From NCBI GenBank assembly GCA_020026035.1, contig JAHHRC010000045.1:1-11246 (forward strand): a stretch of DNA of 11,246 nt, in the 5' to 3' direction. Origin of the DNA: Erysipelotrichaceae bacterium. GTDB taxonomy: Bacteria > Bacillota_I > Bacilli_A > Erysipelotrichales > Erysipelotrichaceae. Positions 1 to 7,713 of the stretch are shown one piece after another. The notes under the pieces are model-generated. The model was not told where the DNA came from. It searched no databases and saw only the letters and a list, made by a program, of their open reading frames with translations. Position 1 is the stretch's first letter; the number at the start of each line of letters is the position of its first letter. Made by a program: the position numbers and the translations under genes.

Positions 1-2
1 GT

Positions 3-344
3 TTACAACTCTTACATCTACCAAAACCCTTCATCATCGCATTAACGATTGCCTTCCGCTACATTCCAACCTTCCAACAAGAAAGTAAAACATTAAAAGA
101 AAACATGACCTTAAGAGGTCTTGACTATAGCTACAAGCAACCCTTAAAACGCTTTGAATACTTCGTAGTACCAAGCTTATTTCGATCCATGCTTGTGGCA
201 GAAGAACTAACCGCAGCCGGTCTTATTAAAGGAATCGACTCCCCACAAAAACGAACCACCTACATTGATACTTCCTTCCATGCCATCGATATTCTTTTAT
301 CGATTGTGATTACAGCCGGCATTCTAATTGGATTCTTTCTTTGA
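3..344 (+). CDS. ecfT: ECF transporter transmembrane component EcfT (5'-truncated)
   Basis: This is the C-terminal part of the EcfT (CbiQ-like) membrane subunit that couples ATP hydrolysis by the EcfA domains to movement of the substrate-binding S component. The open frame runs from the window edge at base 3 with no stop, so the gene begins outside. The visible 113 residues contain an RYIPTFQQE stretch followed by LRGLD, then AAGLIKGID. These match the positions of the two 'ARG'-type coupling motifs that touch the ATPases in this family. A hydrophobic segment near the C-terminus is the last membrane helix. An in-frame ATG at 105 lies inside the conserved region and is not the start. A strong AAAGGAG ribosome site overlaps the stop and serves the ATPase gene 12 bases on, so the two are co-transcribed. 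Family assignment is by motif recognition. The substrate is set by the S component, not by this subunit. Confidence 0.85.
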   Translation, partial: LQLLHLPKPFIIALTIAFRYIPTFQQESKTLKENMTLRGLDYSYKQPLKRFEYFVVPSLFRSMLVAEELTAAGLIKGIDSPQKRTTYIDTSFHAIDILLSIVITAGILIGFFL

Positions 345-356
345 AAGGAGTTACTT

Positions 357-1793
357 ATGAAACCTCTCTTACAAGCAAAAAACTATTCCTTTCAGTACAA
401 GGAATGTGACCAATACGCACTACAAAACATCAACTTTGAAATCTATGCAAAAGAAGTGATTCTTCTAACCGGAAACTCCGGTTGTGGAAAGTCGACATTA
501 CTCAAAGCCATCAATGGACTCATCCCACACCTAGTAGAAGGCACCATTACAGGAAGTCTAACGATCGACAATAAAGAAATCAAAGACAGCACAATGTTTG
601 AGCTATCCAAACACATTGGCTCGGTATTTCAAAATCCAAGATCACAATTCTTTACCACCAACACAACAAGTGAACTTGTCTTTCCCTTAGAAAACTTTGG
701 CTATTCAAAACAAGCCATGCAAGCTTCACTCGACAATGTCTGTAAAGAATTTAACATCGATTCTTACTTAAATCGAAACATCTACACATTATCCAGTGGT
801 GAACGCCAACAACTCGCCCTAGCTTCCGCAAGTGTAACAAATCCAAAGATCTACCTCTTTGATGAACCAAGTGCGAACTTGGATGTAAGTTATGCAATGA
901 AACTAAACCAAGTGATTAAACACCTAAAAGACAAAGGTCATACCATTATGATCGCTGACCATCGTTTCTATTACTTACATGACATCGTAGATCGTATCTT
1001 TCTATTAGATCAAGGTCGTATCGCCACCTATGAGGGTGTCACCACCTTCCAACAAAGCCCATATCCAACTCGTAGCTTTGACTTTCTCAATATTCCCTTG
1101 CAAAGTGAACCCACAAAGCGAACAAACAAAATCGCAACCATCTCTCACCTTACCTATCAACCAATCTTAGAAGATCTATCGTTTGATTTGTACGAAAACG
1201 AAATCACCGTCCTTGTCGGAAAGAATGGTGCAGGCAAAAGTACCTTAGCACGCTTACTATGTCACACGATCAAACCAACAAGTGGCACAATCCAAATCAA
1301 GGATCGACCCTTCTACATTGCACAAGATGCCGATTATCAACTCTTTGGTAGTAGTGTCCTTGATGAACTTGCCTTAACAAACAATGACGTAAGTGAAGAA
1401 ACACTCTGTAAAACACTTGATGCCTTCTCTTTACTCCCTTTGAAAAACCGTCACCCCTTTGATTGTTCCGGTGGAGAAAAACAACGATTACAAATCGCTC
1501 TAGCCACCCTTTCAAAGGCACCGTTATTGATCTTTGATGAACCAACTAGTGGACTTGATTATGATCGAATGCAGCTCGTTTGTACACAAATCAAAAAGCT
1601 CAAACAACACGCATCGATCCTCATCATTACCCACGACTATGAATTCATGATGGAAGTCGCGCAACGCGTACTCTATTTAGAAAACCATCGCATCAAACAA
1701 GACTTCCTATTAGATCAATCAAGCTTACAAACATGCAAGACCATCTTTGAAAAGATGGCATTTGAAACAATTGAAATGGAGGAAAAAATATGA
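357..1793 (+). CDS. ECF transporter ATPase, two fused ABC domains (EcfA-EcfA', YkoD-like)
   Basis: This cytoplasmic ATPase powers the ECF transporter. Its 478 residues hold two complete ABC nucleotide-binding domains in tandem, replacing the separate EcfA1 and EcfA2 of other systems. Domain 1 has Walker A GNSGCGKST (39-47), signature LSSGE (145-149), Walker B ending FDEP (168-171) and switch histidine H202. Domain 2 has Walker A GKNGAGKST (288-296), signature CSGGE (370-374), Walker B IFDEP (392-396) and H426. Both halves therefore keep all catalytic motifs; the Cys in place of Leu in the second signature is a mild deviation. The start at 357 follows an AAAGGAG site at correct spacing. The stop overlaps the start of the S-component gene by four bases (ATGA), suggesting translational coupling. 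Fused ATPases of this kind are typical of ECF modules dedicated to one S component, which fits the operon order T-AA-S here. Confidence 0.93.
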   Translation: MKPLLQAKNYSFQYKECDQYALQNINFEIYAKEVILLTGNSGCGKSTLLKAINGLIPHLVEGTITGSLTIDNKEIKDSTMFELSKHIGSVFQNPRSQFFTTNTTSELVFPLENFGYSKQAMQASLDNVCKEFNIDSYLNRNIYTLSSGERQQLALASASVTNPKIYLFDEPSANLDVSYAMKLNQVIKHLKDKGHTIMIADHRFYYLHDIVDRIFLLDQGRIATYEGVTTFQQSPYPTRSFDFLNIPLQSEPTKRTNKIATISHLTYQPILEDLSFDLYENEITVLVGKNGAGKSTLARLLCHTIKPTSGTIQIKDRPFYIAQDADYQLFGSSVLDELALTNNDVSEETLCKTLDAFSLLPLKNRHPFDCSGGEKQRLQIALATLSKAPLLIFDEPTSGLDYDRMQLVCTQIKKLKQHASILIITHDYEFMMEVAQRVLYLENHRIKQDFLLDQSSLQTCKTIFEKMAFETIEMEEKI

Positions 1794-2371
1794 AATTAAA
1801 CACAAAAGACATTGTTTCTATCGCATTATTCACCGCGCTTTACACCCTTATCAGCATGATTGCAATGGGCGTATGTTCCATGTTTGGAATCATCGGACAT
1901 GCCGTATCCCCTGGCTTTATGCACCTGTTTGGCGGACCAGTCATCTACTTTATGGCCCATAAGATTGGTAAGATGTTCCAATTCACATTCATGACTCTTC
2001 TTATGTGTGGCATCTTCTCCCTAATGGGAGCTGCGTACTTACCATGGTTTATCTCACTTCTAGTCACTGCCTTAATCGCGGATTTCATGTGTTCGAAAAC
2101 AAATAAACCAAACACCCTATCACTCGCCATCGCAAATGGTCTTATGGGTGTAGGTAGTGCCCTTGGTAGTATTATTCCATCGGTATTCTTTGCCGAAAAA
2201 TTCAAAGCCGACTGGGTGGCTCGCGGCCAAACGGCAGACTACATGGACGCAACCATCAAAGCCGCATCTGGTACATCCGGACTTATTGTGATTGTTGTTG
2301 TCTTTGTCTTAAGCTTCTTAGGAATTTACCTCGGACAAATCTTACTCAAGAAACATTTCAAACAAAACTAA
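1790..2371 (+). CDS. ECF transporter S component, MptD / Trep_Strep family
   Basis: This 193-residue hydrophobic protein is the substrate-specific subunit of the ECF transporter encoded just upstream. It begins KLNTKDIVSIALFTALYTLIS and ends in a basic tail after a long hydrophobic helix (GILLG-type end, KKHFKQN). This is the general pattern of the Trep_Strep family (annotated as MptD-family putative ECF S components), which I recognise by eye. About five or six membrane segments are visible, with a polar stretch near residues 135-160 (FAEKFKADWVARG) that resembles the conserved extracellular loop of this family. The start ATG at 1790 has GGAGG at 1778-1782 and overlaps the ATPase stop. The natural substrate of this family is not established to my knowledge, and no biosynthetic gene or riboswitch in the window hints at it. 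An intrinsic terminator follows immediately, so it is the last gene of the operon. Confidence 0.85.
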   Translation: MKLNTKDIVSIALFTALYTLISMIAMGVCSMFGIIGHAVSPGFMHLFGGPVIYFMAHKIGKMFQFTFMTLLMCGIFSLMGAAYLPWFISLLVTALIADFMCSKTNKPNTLSLAIANGLMGVGSALGSIIPSVFFAEKFKADWVARGQTADYMDATIKAASGTSGLIVIVVVFVLSFLGIYLGQILLKKHFKQN

Positions 2372-2372
2372 C

Positions 2373-2404
2373 AAAAACGCCTCCTATAAAAGGGGGCGCT
2401 TTTC
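2373..2404. terminator. Intrinsic terminator between ECF operon and ldh
   Basis: A hairpin pairs CGCCTCCT (2378-2385) with AGGGGGCG (2391-2398, one G-U pair) around a 5-base loop. It is flanked by five A on the left and TTTT on the right after one bulged C. It lies two bases after the S-component stop and eight bases before the end of the convergent ldh gene. The A-run on the left becomes a U-run for the minus transcript, so it can serve both. Confidence 0.85.
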
Positions 2405-2411
2405 ATATATA

Positions 2412-3371
2412 CTAGAATTCAATTTCAGCTGTATTTTTCTTAAGCACTTCAGCAGAGCGAACAAGTTCTTGCCGTTCTTCTTCACTTAAGGCAACCGGAA
2501 CTAAACGTTCAACACCATTTCGACCAACAATTGCTGGAACCGATAAGGCAATCGAATCAATGCCATATTCACCATGTAAAGCAGTTGATACTGGAAGAAT
2601 TGACTTTTCATCCTTCATAATCGCTGTACAAATACGAACCACTGACATCGCAATTCCATAGTACGTCGCATGTTTCTTTTGGATAATTTCATATGCCGAA
2701 TTCTTCACATCTTCCGCTACTAACTTCTTAATCGTATCCAAATCTTCCATTTCTTGACCACGTAGTGCCATAAAGTCTTCAAGTGGAACCGATGAAATAT
2801 TCGCATTTGACCACGTCACAAATTCGGAATCTCCATGTTCACCAATGACATTGGCATGCACAGATCTTGAATCCACACACAACTTCGATCCTAACAAATG
2901 ACGTAAACGCGCTGTATCTAATACTGTACCAGAGCCAAATACTCGATTCTCACTCATACCACTCTTCTTAATTGCATAATAGGTCAAAATATCCACCGGA
3001 TTACTTACCACCAACAAGATTCCCTTACAATCCCGCTTCTTAATCTCAGGCAAGATATGATCAAAGATACCAATGTTCTTTTTAATCAAATCCAAACGCG
3101 TTTCTCCTGGTTTCTGTGCGGCACCAGCTGTTAATACAATAATGGCCGCATCCTTAATGTCATCATAGGTCCCAGCATAAATCTTCATAGGTGAAGAAAG
3201 TGCTGTCCCATGGGCAATATCCATCGCCTCGCCTTCTGCTTTATCATGATTGACATCGATTAATACCATTTCCGAAAACATACCACTTTGCATTAAGGCA
3301 AAGGCACTGGATGATCCAACAAAGCCACAGCCAATCACTGCAACTTTACGAAAATTCACTTCACAACTCAT
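2412..3371 (-). CDS. ldh: L-lactate dehydrogenase
   Basis: This cytoplasmic enzyme reduces pyruvate to L-lactate with NADH, regenerating NAD+ in fermentation. The 319-residue length is normal. The Rossmann NAD motif GCGFVG is at 14-19. The substrate loop AQKPGETR holds Q86 and R92; Gln rather than Arg at position 86 marks lactate over malate dehydrogenase. D152, R155 and H179 (in GEHGDSE) are the catalytic and substrate-binding residues. R157 and H172 sit where Bacillus-type LDH binds fructose 1,6-bisphosphate (Arg173 and His188 in the family numbering), so allosteric activation is likely. AGGAGG lies 7 bases before the ATG. The gene is monocistronic: its promoter is at 3398-3426 and it ends against a bidirectional terminator. 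A palindrome across the promoter suggests repression by an unidentified regulator. The assignment is secure. Confidence 0.97.
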   Translation of the reverse strand: MSCEVNFRKVAVIGCGFVGSSSAFALMQSGMFSEMVLIDVNHDKAEGEAMDIAHGTALSSPMKIYAGTYDDIKDAAIIVLTAGAAQKPGETRLDLIKKNIGIFDHILPEIKKRDCKGILLVVSNPVDILTYYAIKKSGMSENRVFGSGTVLDTARLRHLLGSKLCVDSRSVHANVIGEHGDSEFVTWSNANISSVPLEDFMALRGQEMEDLDTIKKLVAEDVKNSAYEIIQKKHATYYGIAMSVVRICTAIMKDEKSILPVSTALHGEYGIDSIALSVPAIVGRNGVERLVPVALSEEERQELVRSAEVLKKNTAEIEF

Positions 3372-3397
3372 AATTAATCCTCCTAATCTCTAATCAA

Positions 3398-3426
3398 AGT
3401 ATAGCACCACTTAAAGTTAGTTGTAA
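3398..3426 (-). promoter_or_regulatory. ldh promoter
   Basis: Read on the minus strand, TATACT (3398-3403) is a good -10 preceded by TGC, giving an extended -10. The -35 at 17-base spacing is TTACAA (3421-3426), which is weak, as expected when an extended -10 is present. It lies about 27 bases upstream of the ldh start codon. Confidence 0.65.
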
Positions 3427-3430
3427 CTAA
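3417..3430. promoter_or_regulatory. Candidate operator in the ldh promoter
   Basis: TTAGTTGTAACTAA is a perfect inverted repeat (six-base arms, two-base centre) covering the ldh -35 region, a position where a bound repressor would block RNA polymerase. It fits the form TTAG-N6-CTAA that also occurs in the feo promoter (7974-7987). It does not match the usual Rex site, the commonest ldh regulator. The protein that binds is unknown. Confidence 0.45.
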
Positions 3431-3444
3431 TATACTCTAAAAGA

Positions 3445-3471
3445 AAAACACATAGAAATGCTATGTGCTTC
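3445..3471 (-). terminator. Intrinsic terminator of the co-polymerase gene
   Basis: On the minus strand CACATAG (from 3467 down to 3461) pairs with CTATGTG (3455 down to 3449) around a five-base loop. It is extended by weaker pairs and followed by TTTTTCTTTT. It begins eight bases after the stop of the 469-residue gene and lies upstream of the ldh promoter, separating the two units. Confidence 0.8.
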
Positions 3472-3475
3472 TTCT

Positions 3476-4885
3476 TTATAGTTCTTCAATCGTAACTGCA
3501 CCAAGTTGTTTTACGTTAAACGTATTGGCCGTTTGTGACATGGAAATCAAATCTTTAAACTTCGTTTCATTGCATACTACTAGATACAAAACAGTTCTAG
3601 CATCCACAAATGCCTCATATGCCTTTACATCCAATACAGGATTTCCACTAACAACTGATACACCCTTTGCCTTCATTGCCTTTTCAAAGTCCGCAAGAAC
3701 ATTCTTACTCTGTTCTGTTTCATTTGTACATGCCACAAAGATTTCCTTTGTTTGTTCAAGTTCTAATACCTTGGCAAGCTTTGCGACTAACATTTCCATT
3801 TTGCTTGCATTGTCTAAGTCTTCTTGTACAACAAGCTTCTTACCAAGCTTTGTAAATAGCGTCTTCTTTGATTTGTCAAAGTAGAACGTTGTTAACCATT
3901 GGGCAGCTTGTCCACGATTCATACCCGCACAACGAACCACCCCATGCATTGCATAGGCAAGTAAGGAATACACAACCGCTAGAACGCCACCAACAATACC
4001 ACCTTTGATTGCGCCCTTCACATGACGGAAACGACTTACCCGTTTAATTTCAGTACCATCCTTCACTAACAACTCATAGTAATACTTTTGATCACCCGAA
4101 TATGTAGATGGTGCTTCTTGCATGTGCATCATCGAAGAATAGGCATTTTCTACTTGTTCCTTGTAGGAATCTTGCATACTTAATACATCACTTGATTCTT
4201 CTACCACAAACACTTCTTCCAATTGTTTTAGTGTAATTTGTAATTCACTATCAAACACCTTGAAGTGTTCTAATTGACGATTCACACTTGCAAGCATGAC
4301 ATCACGAACCTTTGTACTTGTTTCTTGATCAAAGCCTTCCACATCAATCACAAGGATTTCTTTAAAGCTCGCATCCGCAGATACACGAATACCATTATTA
4401 TTATTATTATTATTTAGGCCATATAAGAACATATCAAACAACAAATCAAATTCATTGCGATCTACTTTAAAGCCAACTGCTTCATCAATCAATTCGCGAT
4501 CTTGATCACTCAAACGCAATTGAGACAAGAACGCTAAGGCATCCGCATTAGGAACATCTAGTGCATACCGAGTCACAAAGGATGGAACTTGTTTGTCATC
4601 CAATGTCATTACATAACTATCTTGTGCTTCTTTGCTTGTACGTTCAAACGCATCAACCTTCGCTAAATATTGCTCGTAGTACGTATCAACTGTTTGAATT
4701 TCAACGTCCTTTAAATCTTTCGTTGCTTTCTTAAGATTGCCTTCATGTGTTGGAAGCTTCTTAAAGCTAGATCCAAGCCCTAACAACAACCCACACAATA
4801 CAACCAATAGAACTTTCTTAAAATGTAGGAATACTGTACCAATCCAATGTTTCAGATTCAATTCCACTTCATTGTTATAATCCAT
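3476..4885 (-). CDS. Wzz-like polysaccharide co-polymerase with degenerate BY-kinase-like C-terminus
   Basis: This is a 469-residue two-pass membrane protein resembling chain-length determinant (Wzz/PCP) proteins, which set the length of surface polysaccharides. A short polar N-terminus with the ELNLKHWIG motif leads into membrane helix 1 (about 25-41). A largely helical extracytoplasmic domain (about 42-290) follows, then Gly-rich helix 2 (about 295-313). The last 155 residues are predicted cytoplasmic and resemble the fold of BY-kinases: strand EIFVACTNE (381-389) stands where Walker A would follow, and a later VLYLVVCNETKFKDL segment resembles the post-Walker B strand. The P-loop glycines and the aspartates of Walker A' are absent, so ATP binding is unlikely. 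Seven Asn in a row occupy 158-164. The start follows AAGGAG. No glycosyltransferase or flippase gene is nearby, which is unusual for this family. The family call rests on topology and motif style, without a search. Confidence 0.6.
   Translation of the reverse strand: MDYNNEVELNLKHWIGTVFLHFKKVLLVVLCGLLLGLGSSFKKLPTHEGNLKKATKDLKDVEIQTVDTYYEQYLAKVDAFERTSKEAQDSYVMTLDDKQVPSFVTRYALDVPNADALAFLSQLRLSDQDRELIDEAVGFKVDRNEFDLLFDMFLYGLNNNNNNNGIRVSADASFKEILVIDVEGFDQETSTKVRDVMLASVNRQLEHFKVFDSELQITLKQLEEVFVVEESSDVLSMQDSYKEQVENAYSSMMHMQEAPSTYSGDQKYYYELLVKDGTEIKRVSRFRHVKGAIKGGIVGGVLAVVYSLLAYAMHGVVRCAGMNRGQAAQWLTTFYFDKSKKTLFTKLGKKLVVQEDLDNASKMEMLVAKLAKVLELEQTKEIFVACTNETEQSKNVLADFEKAMKAKGVSVVSGNPVLDVKAYEAFVDARTVLYLVVCNETKFKDLISMSQTANTFNVKQLGAVTIEEL
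4394..4414. repeat. (ATT)7 trinucleotide repeat encoding seven Asn
   Basis: Seven perfect ATT units on the plus strand are read as seven AAT (Asn) codons, residues 158-164 of the co-polymerase. Slippage by whole units would change the length of the Asn run without breaking the frame. No other trinucleotide run of this length was noticed in the window. Confidence 0.95.
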
Positions 4886-4891
4886 TTTTTT

Positions 4892-4940
4892 CTCCTTTTT
4901 AACGCCGTTCTATTATACAAAAGAATCCATCATTCATCCA
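4892..4940 (-). promoter_or_regulatory. Promoter and ribosome site of the co-polymerase gene
   Basis: On the minus strand a perfect TATAAT -10 lies at 4912-4917. The -35 at 17-base spacing (4935-4940, TGGATG) is only three-of-six to consensus. AAGGAG at 4892-4897 sits six bases before the ATG. The 5' untranslated region would be about 20 bases, too short for a riboswitch. Confidence 0.6.
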
Positions 4941-4951
4941 TACTTTACCAA

Positions 4952-4988
4952 AAGAAAAAAGCCATACTCCATTAAGAATATGGCTTTA
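4952..4988 (-). terminator. Intrinsic terminator of the feo operon
   Basis: On the minus strand AAAGCCATA (4987 down to 4979) pairs perfectly with TATGGCTTT (4966 down to 4958) around a 12-base loop. It is followed by more T residues (TTTTTTCTTTT overall). It starts seven bases after the feoB stop. Confidence 0.88.
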
Positions 4989-4993
4989 TAAAC

Positions 4994-7432
4994 TTACTTC
5001 ACATCAAATTTAGGCTTTGGTCTAAACAAGAAGTATCCAATCACAACGACATTTACAATTGCAGGTACTGTAAACACATTGAAGGATCCACCTTGCATTA
5101 ACATTCCTAATTGATATACCGATAGCGCTACAACATACGCAAAGATACATTGGTAAAGAACTGCAAACCAAGTCCACTTCGCATTGCCCATTTCACGCTT
5201 AATTGCACCAATTGCCGCAAAACATGGAGCACATAGTAAGTTAAACACTAAGAAGCTATATCCAGCAAGAGGGTTGTTTCCAAAGGCATTGAACATCGAT
5301 CCAAAGATCTGCCAACCATTTTCCGCAACTTCTTCCATACCACCGTATAGAACACCTAATGTACTTACAACGTTTTCTTTCGCAATCAATCCCGTAATTG
5401 CCGCAACCGCGGCTTGCCAATGACCCCATCCAAGAGGTACAAACAACCAAGCAATCGCATTACCAATACCAGCAAGCAAGGACTCTTCTTGACTCACTGC
5501 TCCAAATCCATCAGCACCAAATCCATAGCTAGATGTAAACCAGATAAAGATTGTCGCAAGAAGGATGACAGATCCAGCCTTCTTCACAAAGCTTGAACCA
5601 CGTTCCCACATCGAACGGAAGATATTACCAGCAGTTGGCCAGTGGTAAGCTGGAAGTTCCATCACAAATGGTGTTGGATCTCCGGCAAACATCTTCGTCT
5701 TTTTAAGCATAATACCAGTCACGATAACAGACGCAATACCAATAAAGTATGCCGAAGTCGCAACTGTACCAGAGTTATCAAAGAAGGCACCCGCAATCAA
5801 TGCAATCACAGGTAACTTCGCCGAACATGGAATGAATGACGTTGTAATAACTGTCATACGACGATCATGTTCATTTTCAATGGTACGTGAAGCCATGATT
5901 CCAGGAACACTACATCCAGTACCAACAAGCATAGGAATAAAGCTCTTACCAGATAGACCAAACTTACGGAAGATACGGTCCATCACAAAGGCAATACGAG
6001 CCATGTATCCACAACCTTCTAAGATCGCTAAGAAGAAGAACAATACAAGCATCTGTGGCAAGAATCCAAGCACTGCACCAATACCAGCCACAATACCATT
6101 TAGTAGTAAATCACTTAACCAAGGAGCCGCATCCACAGCTTCTAAGCCAGCTTCAAGACTTACCGGTAAACCATTTACCCAATGACCAAAGTCACTAGGA
6201 TCTGGTTCTTCCACAAGGCTTGCCTCTTCATATGTTGCATAGTCAACGGTAACGATTTCTTCTACGTTACCTTCTTCATCACGCACTTCAAATGGAATTT
6301 CTAACGCTTCAAATCCTTCCATATCAAGAACTTCTACTGCATCTTCATCAAGCATCACAAAGCCCTGTTCTTGAGCTGCTTCTAAGAATGCAGAAGCTTC
6401 TTCATCAGCTAATGCAAACTCTTCACTTGCTTCATCAAAGGCTTCTCTACCTTGACCAAACAAGAAGTATCCATCACCGAATAAACCATCGTTTACCCAG
6501 TCTGTAGCCATTGTACCAACCGTTGCGATTGACACAAAGTACACACACCACATCACAAGCGCAAAGATTGGAAGAGCTAAGAAGCGGTTTGTCACAATCT
6601 TATCAATCTTGTCTGATGTTGTTTCCTTGATGGAGGAATTCTTTACATAGATGCCCTTCAACAAGTTTGCAATATAAATATAACGTTCATTTGTAATGAT
6701 ACTTTCTGCATCATCGTCTAATTCTTGTTCTGCTTTGACAATCAATGTTTCACAAGAATCCAATACACTCTTTTCAAGCTTTAAGGCTTCAAGCACTTTG
6801 CTATCACGTTCGAAGACCTTAATCGCATACCATCTCTTCTCATTTTGTGCCTTATCACTTAGACAGCAATCTTCAATGTGGGCAATGGCATGTTCTACCG
6901 CCCCAGAGAATGTATGCTTTGGTTCCTTATGAGCACCACGAGCAGCTTCAATCGCCATTTCCGCAGCCTTCATAACACCATCATTCTTAAGTGCTGAAAT
7001 TTCAACAACTGGGCAATTCAATTCCTTGCTAAGTTGTTCCATGTTGATCTTATCGCCATTCTTGCGAACAAGATCCATCATATTCACGGCAACCACAACT
7101 GGAATACCAATTTCCAACAATTGGGTTGTCAAATACAAGTTACGTTCTAGGTTTGTACCATCCACGATATTCAAAATCGCATCTGGCTTTTCATTCACCA
7201 AGAAATTTCTTGAAACCACTTCCTCTAATGTATATGGAGAAAGTGAGTAAATACCAGGCAAGTCTTCAATCATGACATTGTCATGTTTCTTTAGCTTACC
7301 TTCTTTCTTCTCAACCGTTACACCAGGCCAGTTACCAACGTACTGTGTGGAACCCGTTAACGCGTTGAAAAGAGTTGTCTTACCACTATTCGGATTACCG
7401 GCTAGGGCAATTACTAATTTCTTTTCTTCCAT
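4994..7432 (-). CDS. feoB: Ferrous iron transporter FeoB with a large acidic insert
   Basis: FeoB is the inner-membrane Fe2+ importer with a cytoplasmic GTPase domain. G1 GNPNSGKT is at 12-19, the switch threonine T39 lies in VGNWPGVTVE, G3 DLPG is at 57-60, G4 NMMD at 117-120, and SALKNDG follows as G5. A helical regulatory domain runs to about 275, then the membrane domain, with the Gate-type motifs LEGCGYMARIAF, GTGCSVPGIMASRT and PCSAKLPVIALIAGAFF. The cysteine in GTGCSVPG is the residue tied to iron passage in this family. The 812-residue length is well above the common 660-720. The surplus is mainly a stretch at about 327-418, between the first and second membrane segments, with about 31 Asp/Glu and almost no Lys/Arg. 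There is no cysteine-rich C-terminal tail. AAGGAG precedes the ATG. It is third in the feoA-feoA-feoB operon, 46 bases after feoA2. Confidence 0.96.
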   Translation of the reverse strand: MEEKKLVIALAGNPNSGKTTLFNALTGSTQYVGNWPGVTVEKKEGKLKKHDNVMIEDLPGIYSLSPYTLEEVVSRNFLVNEKPDAILNIVDGTNLERNLYLTTQLLEIGIPVVVAVNMMDLVRKNGDKINMEQLSKELNCPVVEISALKNDGVMKAAEMAIEAARGAHKEPKHTFSGAVEHAIAHIEDCCLSDKAQNEKRWYAIKVFERDSKVLEALKLEKSVLDSCETLIVKAEQELDDDAESIITNERYIYIANLLKGIYVKNSSIKETTSDKIDKIVTNRFLALPIFALVMWCVYFVSIATVGTMATDWVNDGLFGDGYFLFGQGREAFDEASEEFALADEEASAFLEAAQEQGFVMLDEDAVEVLDMEGFEALEIPFEVRDEEGNVEEIVTVDYATYEEASLVEEPDPSDFGHWVNGLPVSLEAGLEAVDAAPWLSDLLLNGIVAGIGAVLGFLPQMLVLFFFLAILEGCGYMARIAFVMDRIFRKFGLSGKSFIPMLVGTGCSVPGIMASRTIENEHDRRMTVITTSFIPCSAKLPVIALIAGAFFDNSGTVATSAYFIGIASVIVTGIMLKKTKMFAGDPTPFVMELPAYHWPTAGNIFRSMWERGSSFVKKAGSVILLATIFIWFTSSYGFGADGFGAVSQEESLLAGIGNAIAWLFVPLGWGHWQAAVAAITGLIAKENVVSTLGVLYGGMEEVAENGWQIFGSMFNAFGNNPLAGYSFLVFNLLCAPCFAAIGAIKREMGNAKWTWFAVLYQCIFAYVVALSVYQLGMLMQGGSFNVFTVPAIVNVVVIGYFLFRPKPKFDVK

Positions 7433-7478
7433 GATTTCTCCTTCATTCCTTCTTTTAAAAACAACTCAACTAATAAAA

Positions 7479-7700
7479 CTATTCAACTTCGATTACTTGA
7501 GCATCGAACTTACGAATGGACAATTCATATCCACGCAACGTAATTTCAATTGGATCTCCTAAAGGAGCTACTTTACGAACATATAGCTCTGTTCCTTTTG
7601 TGATCCCCATGTCCATAATGCGACGCTTCACAGCACCTTCACCATGAAGCTTCTTCACTTTGACAGTTTCGCCAATTTGAACATCTTTTAATGTTTTCAT
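7479..7700 (-). CDS. feoA: FeoA-family protein (second of two), SH3-like
   Basis: This small cytoplasmic protein of 73 residues is the canonical FeoA type, an SH3-like domain thought to act with FeoB in Fe2+ uptake. Family hallmarks are LKDVQIGETVKVKKL at the start, RRIMDMGITKGTELYV in the middle and a terminal ELSIRKFDAQVIEVE. The ATG at 7700 is chosen because GGGGGA lies five to six bases ahead of it. An earlier in-frame ATG at 7724 lacks a ribosome site and overlaps the stop region of the preceding gene. The gap to the upstream feoA copy is 13 bases, and feoB follows 46 bases later. The two FeoA proteins differ clearly in sequence, so they are an old pair, not a recent duplication. Confidence 0.93.
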   Translation of the reverse strand: MKTLKDVQIGETVKVKKLHGEGAVKRRIMDMGITKGTELYVRKVAPLGDPIEITLRGYELSIRKFDAQVIEVE

Positions 7701-7713
7701 GATTTCCCCCCTA

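Noticed and set aside
3417..3430. Rex binding site at ldh
   Set aside because: Rex boxes have TTGTGA/TTGTTA-type arms facing TCACAA/TAACAA over six bases. The ldh palindrome has different arms, so I report only an unassigned operator.
3465..3884. 139-residue plus-strand frame opposite the co-polymerase
   Set aside because: Ser/Phe/Thr-rich antisense shadow of a better-supported minus gene with promoter, ribosome site and terminator.
6292..6507. Plus-strand Leu/Gln/His-rich frame opposite the FeoB insert
   Set aside because: It is the antisense of the Glu/Asp-rich codons; low-complexity composition and no ribosome site.
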